The notes under the pieces: model-generated | Told to the model about the DNA's origin: nothing | The model's input: the letters and a program-made list of their open reading frames with translations, nothing else | Database searches by the model: none | Translations under genes and position numbers: made by a program | IMG/VR virus record: IMGVR_UViG_3300043548_000234 | Span: 1-35,653 of that record | Direction: 5' to 3' (one strand) | Origin: a virus | Length of the DNA: 35,653 bases | Shown: positions 21,240 to 26,991 of the stretch, piece by piece | Position numbering within the stretch: position 1 is the stretch's first letter | Layout of the letters: each line of letters begins with the position of its first letter

Positions 21240-21552
21240 GGTGTTGAGAGAATCTCACCATCAGGTGTTAACCACACTTGATGACGCGGCGGACCAGTTG
21301 GGTGTTAGCGTAAAGACACTCCGACGCATGGTCGATCGGCGCGCAGTGCCAGCTTATCGGTTTGGCAAAGCGATCCGAGTGAACGTCGCGGAGGTTCTCC
21401 AGGCAACCAAACAGGAGCCCAAAAGGCCATGTCCATCTTCAAGCGAGGCAAGACGTTTTACATCGATATCGCGCTCCCCGACGGGCGGCGACTCAAGCAG
21501 TCTGCTCAAACTGCTGATCGCAAAGCAGCGCAGGAACTGCACGACCAACTAA
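21232..21552 (+). CDS. Excisionase-like winged helix-turn-helix protein
   Basis: A 106-residue reading frame. Residues about 13-62 form a MerR/Xis-type helix-turn-helix: TLDDAADQLGVSVKTLRRMV, then DRRAVPAYRFGKAIRVNVAE. This family (excisionase/HTH_17) includes phage Xis proteins. Its position directly before the integrase supports a role in excision directionality. The frame runs 124 bases into the integrase gene, and its last 40 residues are low-complexity Ser/Arg-rich, reading like an overlap tail. Whether the tail is functional is uncertain. Confidence 0.7.
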   Translation: MTEVLRESHHQVLTTLDDAADQLGVSVKTLRRMVDRRAVPAYRFGKAIRVNVAEVLQATKQEPKRPCPSSSEARRFTSISRSPTGGDSSSLLKLLIAKQRRNCTTN

Positions 21553-22427
21553 AGGCGCAGCTCTGGCGCCAAAGCAAACTCGGCGACAAACAACCGCGCT
21601 CGCTCACCGAGGCCGCTGAGCGCTGGCTTGCTGAGCACAAGGAAGACGGCGCGATCCGCGACTACACGCACCACCTCGCCTTTTGGTGCGCGCGCGCCGA
21701 AGGGATGTCGCTCACTGACATTACCCGCGCGTGGGCAGCGGAGCAGATCGAGGGGCTGATCACGCGCAAAGATAAGCCCGCGAGCAACGGCACCAAAAAC
21801 AACTACGTCATCACGCTGCGCTCGGTGCTCTCGACCGCGTGCAAGGAGTGGGAGTGGATCGACCAGGTGCCGGCGTTTCGCACCTACGGCAGCAAGCGCG
21901 ATGCGAGCAAGATGCTGATCGCGACCCCGACGCAGGCGAAGGCGCTGCTCGAGATATTGCCGCCACACTTACGGGCGCCGGTCGGCTTTGCGTTTATGAC
22001 GGGCCTTCGCAAGTCGAACGTGTTCGGGCTGACCTGGGATCGGGTGGATCTTGCCCGCTCGGTCTGCTGGGTACAGCCGATTGACACCAAAGCGGGCAAC
22101 TTGATCGTCTGCCCGATTAACTCTGCGGCGAAGGCACTGCTCGAGCAGCAGCCACGGGTGGCGGGCGAGAGTCGGGTGTTCCCAGTCGAGGCGCCGTGCT
22201 GGCATCAGTGGAACCGCTACACGAAGCGCGCCGGGTTGCCGGCTGGGTTTCGCTTCCACGATATCCGCCACACCTTCGCGAGCTGGGCGGCGATGGACGG
22301 GGTGGATAGGAAAACGTTGCAGGACATGGGAGGTTGGAAAACCCCAGCCATGATCGACAACTACGTCCATCTGCCGACCGACCATTTGGTGAATGCGGCG
22401 GAGCGATTAGCGGCTCGTCTGCACTAA
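21429..22427 (+). CDS. int: Tyrosine-type phage integrase
   Basis: A 332-residue recombinase with the complete active site: Arg194 in TGLRKSN, Lys221 in TKAG, His277 and Arg280 in HDIRHTFAS (followed by His281), Trp303 in GGWKTP and nucleophile Tyr312 in DNYVH. The short N-terminus (SIFKRGKTFYIDIALPDGRR) is an arm-type DNA-binding domain, and 57-145 is the SAM-like core-binding domain. It catalyses integration at the tRNA-Met-like attP directly downstream and excision with the Xis-like protein upstream. AAAAGG just before ATG is its ribosome binding site. The matching arm repeats lie on both sides of attP. Confidence 0.95.
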   Translation: MSIFKRGKTFYIDIALPDGRRLKQSAQTADRKAAQELHDQLKAQLWRQSKLGDKQPRSLTEAAERWLAEHKEDGAIRDYTHHLAFWCARAEGMSLTDITRAWAAEQIEGLITRKDKPASNGTKNNYVITLRSVLSTACKEWEWIDQVPAFRTYGSKRDASKMLIATPTQAKALLEILPPHLRAPVGFAFMTGLRKSNVFGLTWDRVDLARSVCWVQPIDTKAGNLIVCPINSAAKALLEQQPRVAGESRVFPVEAPCWHQWNRYTKRAGLPAGFRFHDIRHTFASWAAMDGVDRKTLQDMGGWKTPAMIDNYVHLPTDHLVNAAERLAARLH

Positions 22428-22447
22428 TCGCGTCCCAGCCGCGCGAC

Positions 22448-22468
22448 TTACGTCCCATTTACGTCCCA
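22448..22468 (+). repeat. Arm-type repeat, left of attP
   Basis: Two TTACGTCCCA words are separated by one T (11-bp period). The same 21 bp recur in the same orientation at 22644-22664, with the tRNA-derived core between. This placement is that of arm-type integrase binding sites. Confidence 0.75.
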
Positions 22469-22485
22469 ATTAGAACTTTCTAATT
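22468..22485. repeat. Perfect inverted repeat after int
   Basis: AATTAGAA and TTCTAATT face each other across a CT spacer, just downstream of int and beside the left arm repeat. It could be a protein-binding dyad (for example for the Xis-like protein) or, with the TTTTG that follows, an AT-rich weak terminator for int. Confidence 0.5.
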
Positions 22486-22516
22486 TTGAGGAATCGTCGT
22501 AAGTCGTTGATTTGAT

Positions 22517-22561
<45 letters not shown>

Positions 22562-22581
22562 AGCGTATCAGGCCTTAACAG

Positions 22582-22594
22582 AATCAGCAAGTTA
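22582..22594 (+). promoter_or_regulatory. Possible IHF-like site in the attP arm
   Basis: AATCAG-CAAG-TTA differs from the IHF consensus WATCAANNNNTTR at one position. It lies between the attP core and the right arm repeat, where a DNA-bending protein would be useful. The match is short and could be chance. Confidence 0.3.
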
Positions 22595-22643
22595 TTGATT
22601 TTCTTGGACCCGAGTGTACCCCGCTACCCCACTTTTTCGTGAG

Positions 22644-22664
22644 TTACGTCCCATTTACGTCCCA
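22644..22664 (+). repeat. Arm-type repeat, right of attP
   Basis: Identical to the 21 bp at 22448-22468 and in the same orientation, 196 bp apart. It lies between the attP core and the end of the metallophosphoesterase gene. Confidence 0.75.
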
Positions 22665-22680
22665 CCCTCGCTCAAAGAAT

Positions 22681-23694
22681 TCACGCGGCTTTCTTGCCGA
22701 CGCGCTGCCCGCGGAACCATGCCTCGCCATCGTGCGCCACGCACAGCTCTGGCTCAAGCAATCGCCCCTTGTGGTACGTCAACACGACAAATCCTGACGC
22801 CCAATTGAGCGGCCCGGCCTCCGTATAAGCGAACTGAGGCCCGTGCGCCTCCGCAAGGCTCCCAGTATCCACCCCGTATCGTCGTCCCCTGTAATCGCCC
22901 CAGGGCGTGTACTGCAGCTTGTGCAAATGGCCGTGTACGTAGTGCACGCCAGACTTCAGAGTCGAGTTGTACGCGGCGTGCAGGCCGCCGCCAACCGGCC
23001 GGTGCCGGATCACGGTCCAGCCATCCGTGCCGCCGTTGAGGTGCACCGCCCACCCAGCGCGCCAGCGCGGTAGGTAGTCGATCAGGGTCGCGCCGGACAT
23101 CTCCTCGAGCTCGGGCGCGTTCGCGGCCAGGTAGTTCTCAAACCGCGCGTCGTGATTACCGATTGTGCGAACGAGCTGCGCCCTACCCGCCGCCCGCTCG
23201 ATCTCGGCGCATCGGTCCTGCACAGCGTGCAGCTCGTCCTTAAGGTGCGGCTGCTTCTCCCACATGATCCTCGGGTGGCGCGAGATCTTGGCGCCGTCGA
23301 GGATGTCGCCGTTTAGGATCACCGCTGCCGGCTTGAGCTCCTTGGCGAGCTGGCAGAACGCCTGGTGCGCACGCGTAACAAGGCCGGGCCAGTAGTGGGC
23401 GTCGGAGCCAACGAGCACTACGCCGTCGCTGAGCTCGAGCGGCATCTCGCGCTCGTAGTCCCGCGCGCGCGCTGCTGCGGTCGCCTGCACAGCCTGGCGC
23501 AGCTTGCCTTTTTGGCCGCCGGCCAGCCTTTGGTTGCTACTCGCAAGCACAACGCCGTACTTCGCTTCAATCGTCTTGCGCCTGCTGTGCACATTGCGCG
23601 CGTCGACCCCGATAGCTCGAGCAACTTTTGTCGGCTCTTGATACATCTGCCAAAGGTGAATGAACTCTTCGTCCGATACTTTCGCTGCCGGCAT
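22681..23694 (-). CDS. Calcineurin-like metallophosphoesterase with N-terminal HTH-like region
   Basis: A 337-residue protein with the full metallophosphoesterase motif series: GSDAHYW (Asp98, His100), LNGDILDG (Asp130), GNHD (179-182) and VHGHLHK (His256, His258). Residues 1-45 (EEFIHLWQMYQEPTKVARAI then DARNVHSRRK) look like a helix-turn-helix. It binds two metal ions and probably hydrolyses a phosphodiester in nucleic acid or a nucleotide signal; the substrate is unknown. It is the last gene of the late strand and lies next to attP, so in a prophage it would sit at the chromosome border, a common place for cargo genes. Confidence 0.85.
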   Translation of the reverse strand: MPAAKVSDEEFIHLWQMYQEPTKVARAIGVDARNVHSRRKTIEAKYGVVLASSNQRLAGGQKGKLRQAVQATAAARARDYEREMPLELSDGVVLVGSDAHYWPGLVTRAHQAFCQLAKELKPAAVILNGDILDGAKISRHPRIMWEKQPHLKDELHAVQDRCAEIERAAGRAQLVRTIGNHDARFENYLAANAPELEEMSGATLIDYLPRWRAGWAVHLNGGTDGWTVIRHRPVGGGLHAAYNSTLKSGVHYVHGHLHKLQYTPWGDYRGRRYGVDTGSLAEAHGPQFAYTEAGPLNWASGFVVLTYHKGRLLEPELCVAHDGEAWFRGQRVGKKAA

Positions 23695-23991
23695 CTACTC
23701 CTCGAACGTCGTTAACGCTTGCTGTAGAAGAAGTCCGAGCTGATCGACGAACACTTCGTCGTGGCTCAATTCGTGTGACATGTGGTCGAGCATCGCGTGC
23801 ACGAGCTCGTGCGTGAACACAGCCTGCAGCTGCGTCTCGATAGGATTCGATAGCAGGTCGATGCGAAGCTTTTCGGGCTCCCACATTCCGACCACGCCCT
23901 TGCCGTGGCGCCATTTCGACCGCGGCAGGATGCGCACCGTGATGACATGCCCAAGAAGCTGGAAGCGCTTGGGGATGCCGGTGCGCTTCAT
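23695..23991 (-). CDS. Small HExxH zinc-metalloprotein
   Basis: A 98-residue protein with HELVH (61-65) in the context FTHELVHAMLDHMSHE, and a following helix HDEVFVDQLGLLLQQ whose acidic residues could supply the third zinc ligand. This resembles minimal gluzincin-type metallopeptidases that occur in many phage genomes. Residues 1-45 form strands. No signal peptide is seen, so it is likely cytoplasmic unless released by the holin. It overlaps the lysozyme gene by four bases (ATGA), linking it to the lysis block. The substrate is unknown. Confidence 0.7.
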   Translation of the reverse strand: MKRTGIPKRFQLLGHVITVRILPRSKWRHGKGVVGMWEPEKLRIDLLSNPIETQLQAVFTHELVHAMLDHMSHELSHDEVFVDQLGLLLQQALTTFEE

Positions 23992-24428
23992 AACAGCGCA
24001 GCCTCTGCCTTTCGCCGGCGCACGAGGCCAGGCAGCACTCGCCCGCCTCCTCGCACCCAGCGCATGAGCTGTTCCCTGGCGCCCTGCCAGTCTCCCTGAT
24101 TAATGCGCCGGCGTAGCGTGCTCGTCTGCAGGCGACCGACGCCGAGGTTGTACGCAAAGTCGACCACCGCGTTGAGTGCTTGCGGGTGAGAGATCAGCGA
24201 CGGGCACGCGCGCAGCACGCCTGGCAAAAACTCGCGCTCAAGCTGCCAGCGCAGGATCTCCTCCGCCTCGTTGCGTGTGATCGGCGGATCGTCGAGCTTT
24301 ACCTTGCGCCCGTCAAGGTAGCGCGTGCTGCCGAAGCCGATCGTTTCGACGCCGGCCGGGCACAGGTAGCTTTTGCTACGAAAGCCTTCAAACTCCTTGC
24401 AGAGTGTGGTGGCAAGATCGAGATCCAC
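23988..24428 (-). CDS. Endolysin, GH24 (T4-type) lysozyme
   Basis: A 146-residue muramidase. The N-terminus EFEGFRSKSYLCPAGVETIG holds the catalytic series Glu14, Cys23, Thr29, spaced as in T4 (Glu11, Asp20, Thr26), with Cys in place of Asp as in some lambdoid lysozymes. The C-terminal helical lobe has ALNAVVDFAYNLGVGRLQTS. It has no signal peptide or SAR domain, so it needs the upstream holin to reach peptidoglycan. It cleaves the MurNAc-GlcNAc bond. The start overlaps the holin stop. Confidence 0.9.
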   Translation of the reverse strand: MDLDLATTLCKEFEGFRSKSYLCPAGVETIGFGSTRYLDGRKVKLDDPPITRNEAEEILRWQLEREFLPGVLRACPSLISHPQALNAVVDFAYNLGVGRLQTSTLRRRINQGDWQGAREQLMRWVRGGGRVLPGLVRRRKAEAALL

Positions 24429-24922
24429 TACAGCCCTCGTCGCGCCAGTGTCCGGTCGAGGAACCAGTAGTTGAGCGTGCCGGCTACCAGCGCGGCGAAG
24501 TCAGCCGACATCATCGTCGTGAATACCGTCTTCGGATCTGCGCCGTTTACCCAGGCGTTGTATGCATACCACACATGCACAAACGACCAAATAGCCAACA
24601 CCCAGTAGGTAATGACTGGGCGAACGGAGGCTGACAGCGAGGCAACCCAGCCGCCTGCGGCTTTCGTCATCTCAGTCTGCTGCTCAATCGCTGCCTTGAA
24701 CGAGTCGATGACGCCAACGTCAATTGCGGCATCACGCGCAGCGCCAATCTCCGCGAGCTTCTGCTGTCCGCGCTGCTCTTCTAGTCGACACTGCCGGTCG
24801 AACATCGACAACTCATGCTGCCGCTCGTTCTTCCGATCAAACGCCTTAAGAAACTCCGGCACCAGGCGGAAGACGCCGCCCAGCACAGAGCCGACAACGC
24901 CACCGCCCAGCATCTCAATCAC
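24428..24922 (-). CDS. Holin (3-TM phage holin family)
   Basis: A 164-residue membrane protein with a hydrophobic Gly-rich N-terminus (MLGGGVVGSVLGGVF, about 4-18), a charged helical middle (29-85) and two further spans near 102-121 (PVITYWVLAIWSFVHVWYAY) and 141-156. This arrangement matches the Holin_3TMs family. It begins at GTG 24920-24922, overlapping the stop of the small membrane protein gene, and lies directly before the lysozyme gene. It would permeabilise the inner membrane to release the endolysin. Confidence 0.8.
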   Translation of the reverse strand: MIEMLGGGVVGSVLGGVFRLVPEFLKAFDRKNERQHELSMFDRQCRLEEQRGQQKLAEIGAARDAAIDVGVIDSFKAAIEQQTEMTKAAGGWVASLSASVRPVITYWVLAIWSFVHVWYAYNAWVNGADPKTVFTTMMSADFAALVAGTLNYWFLDRTLARRGL

Positions 24923-25098
24923 TTCAGCACTTCCTTGCCGGAGATAAACATGAAGACGCCGACAGTCGCCACGCCGATCATCCAGATGATCTTCTGCGCG
25001 ACAGATTTACCAATCTGCGAGTAGACCTTTTCAATGGCCTTGTTCGCAGCACGTTCAGCGATATGCTCAATCTCTGCTTCTGTCAGCTTGTCGTTCAT
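24919..25098 (-). CDS. 59-residue membrane protein, lysis block
   Basis: A short ORF with GAGGG eight bases before ATG 25096-25098. The N-terminal half is a charged helix (MNDKLTEAEIEHIAERAANK), followed by a single span (about 38-54, IIWMIGVATVGVFMFISG) and a short polar end. Small proteins of this shape (XhlA-like) often precede holins and help membrane lysis. Its stop overlaps the holin start, so the two are coupled. Confidence 0.7.
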   Translation of the reverse strand: MNDKLTEAEIEHIAERAANKAIEKVYSQIGKSVAQKIIWMIGVATVGVFMFISGKEVLK

Positions 25099-25112
25099 GT
25101 CACACCCTCAAC

Positions 25113-25544
25113 TTATGGTCGTTCACCATCCTGCACAGGCGCGGTCAGAATCTCGTCTGCACGTTCCTGCGTGAGCAGGTTTTTACTGACAAGATTTGCC
25201 ACGCCGTCTTTTGTTCGCTGGTTGTTCAGACCGATCTGCGACACCATGTTGAAGGTTTCCACCCATGCTGCGACTTCCACATCAGTCTTGGCAGCAGAAA
25301 TAACACCGGCATATTCGGCGTCAGTCATGCGGAAGCGGAAAGCCACCTTGGTGATAATGTTGGGAAGCACAGGCGCTGGAGGTGCAACGGGTGGAGAAAA
25401 CACGCCGTTCTCGTACGTCCAATCTCTACCCGGCATAGGCGTCATGCCATCAATACAAACCCATTCACCACCGACATCTAACGCGGCGTCGGCAATGACT
25501 ACGTTGTCTACAATAGAATTTTGAATTATTGCGTAACGAAGCAT
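25113..25544 (-). CDS. Tail-fibre-associated protein
   Basis: A 143-residue protein. The N-terminal part MLRYAIIQNSIVDNVVIADA, followed by GGEWVCIDGMTPMPGRDWTY and a Pro/Val-rich linker, is a pattern frequent in proteins encoded after phage tail fibres. The C-terminal half is helical (EVAAWVETFNMVSQIGLNNQ, LVSKNLLTQERADEIL). It may be a fibre assembly chaperone or a minor tip protein; the sequence does not decide between them. It is the last structural gene before the lysis block. Confidence 0.65.
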   Translation of the reverse strand: MLRYAIIQNSIVDNVVIADAALDVGGEWVCIDGMTPMPGRDWTYENGVFSPPVAPPAPVLPNIITKVAFRFRMTDAEYAGVISAAKTDVEVAAWVETFNMVSQIGLNNQRTKDGVANLVSKNLLTQERADEILTAPVQDGERP

Positions 25545-25553
25545 GTTGATTCC

Positions 25554-26597
25554 TCAAAAATAAAATCGGATGGCTGCAAAGCCGTTCCCGCCAGTACCGC
25601 CACCGCCGTTGTAAAACCATTGGGTTGTGTAATAAGCGGACAAACGTCCACCAGCACCACCGCCACCACCGTTGCCACCATTGCCACCTTGTGCCCAGTA
25701 CTGTTGATTTCCGTTTGGATCGACAAAATTTCCTTGTGATCCATTACTGCCAGCGCCAAGCAAGCCACCGCCGCCGCCCCCGCCATTATAATAGTCAATA
25801 CCTGACGGCCCGCCTGCGGCTTTCCCGGTGTACCCCCACACAGACTCAGCAGACACTAAAGTTCCGCCAGCGCCGCCCCCGTTATAATTGTTACCGCACC
25901 CACCGCCGCCGCCGAAATTCCCAGCGTATCCCGCGTCATACCTTCCGCCCCCGCCGCCAAGAGCAGCGCCAGATGCTCCGCTTCCGCCGCCGCCGCCGCC
26001 GCCAAAAGTTCCGTTCGTAGCAATCGATCTGCTGAACTGAATATTCCAAAGGGCTGGGGTACCACAGCCAGCAGGAACAGCTACAAAGTTAGGCGAGTAT
26101 GTGGTGTTATAAAAAGAGTAGTTGATTCCGCCAACTGCCGGATAAATAGTCCATAAAAGTTTGCCAATAGGCGGTGCGCCGCCAACCCCTCCCCATGCAC
26201 CATCGCCTGCTCCGCCACCCCCGCCGCCGTATTTACCGTTACTAGCACTGCTATTAGTGGCACCGCCCCCGCCACCTACAGCAGCATAAAGAGTGCCTGC
26301 GCTATAAACCTTTGTCGTGCCGCCGTCTGCGGTAGGGGTACCGCCTGCGCCAACAACGATCACAAGTGGGTAGCCTGTGACTGGAACCTCAATGATTGCA
26401 GCGCCACCAAACCCGCCGCCGCCGCCAGCATCCTGATTGCCCCCACCGCCACCACCTACCAGCAGTGCCTCAATACGCTGAACTCCGTTAGGAACAGCGA
26501 GTGTTTGTGACGTACTAATGGTCGGAGTCTGGGTATAGCCGGTTATGCTGCCACCCGTCGTCCCAGTACCTGCGCCTTGAAAAGTACCCGGATTCAT
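25554..26597 (-). CDS. Glycine-rich tail protein, candidate receptor-binding adhesin
   Basis: A 347-residue protein in which glycine runs of 4-8 recur throughout (for example VGGGGGGN, FGGGGGGGSG, YNGGGGGGGLLGAG). The N-terminus (TGYTQTPTISTSQTLAVPNG) is strand-like and may attach to the fibre. Between the glycine runs lie variable, aromatic-rich loops (YSFYNTTYSPNF, YYNGG, QQYWAQ). Repeated glycine runs with hypervariable loops are the plan of T2/S16-type gp38 adhesins, which form polyglycine-II sandwiches. Its place after the fibre supports a distal receptor-binding role, which is inference. The start overlaps the previous stop. Confidence 0.7.
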   Translation of the reverse strand: MNPGTFQGAGTGTTGGSITGYTQTPTISTSQTLAVPNGVQRIEALLVGGGGGGNQDAGGGGGFGGAAIIEVPVTGYPLVIVVGAGGTPTADGGTTKVYSAGTLYAAVGGGGGATNSSASNGKYGGGGGGAGDGAWGGVGGAPPIGKLLWTIYPAVGGINYSFYNTTYSPNFVAVPAGCGTPALWNIQFSRSIATNGTFGGGGGGGSGASGAALGGGGGRYDAGYAGNFGGGGGCGNNYNGGGAGGTLVSAESVWGYTGKAAGGPSGIDYYNGGGGGGGLLGAGSNGSQGNFVDPNGNQQYWAQGGNGGNGGGGGAGGRLSAYYTTQWFYNGGGGTGGNGFAAIRFYF

Positions 26598-26980
26598 CAG
26601 AAGTCTCCTGCGCGGGTCACTTGAATATTGAACGTCTCACTGTTGTTAGTGCTGGCGCGAAGTGACCAACCAGATTGCAGAACCAATGCTTGGTTCAAAA
26701 GAACCGCCTGAAACACAGCAACTGTCGTACTTGGCGTAGTTGCAGTAACCAGATTTTCTTTCCACAGGTAAGTATTGGTACCGTCGTTCAAGAACAGTCG
26801 AACAACACCTGCCGTCGCGGTGCCGGTTGCCGTGATGTAGATGTCGTCAATGCGAGACCCACTAGCCCCGGCAGTGAACACCGTGACAATCGTGCCAGTA
26901 CCATTACGAGCAGTATTTGCAACGGAAACTGTCGCTTGTGCTGTGCGGACGGTTGATGCGTATTGTGCTGCTGTAGACAT
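26597..26980 (-). CDS. Small beta-rich structural protein next to the tail fibre
   Basis: A 127-residue protein, Thr/Ala/Val-rich with strand-forming segments (GTIVTVFTAGASGSRIDDIY, ATAGVVRLFLNDGTNTYLWK) and a C-terminal SWSLRAS-like strand region. It has no Cys and no enzyme motif. Such beta-sandwich proteins often sit beside fibre genes in podoviruses. A fibre-associated or cement role is suggested by position only. Confidence 0.65.
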   Translation of the reverse strand: MSTAAQYASTVRTAQATVSVANTARNGTGTIVTVFTAGASGSRIDDIYITATGTATAGVVRLFLNDGTNTYLWKENLVTATTPSTTVAVFQAVLLNQALVLQSGWSLRASTNNSETFNIQVTRAGDF

Positions 26981-26991
26981 AAATTTTTACC

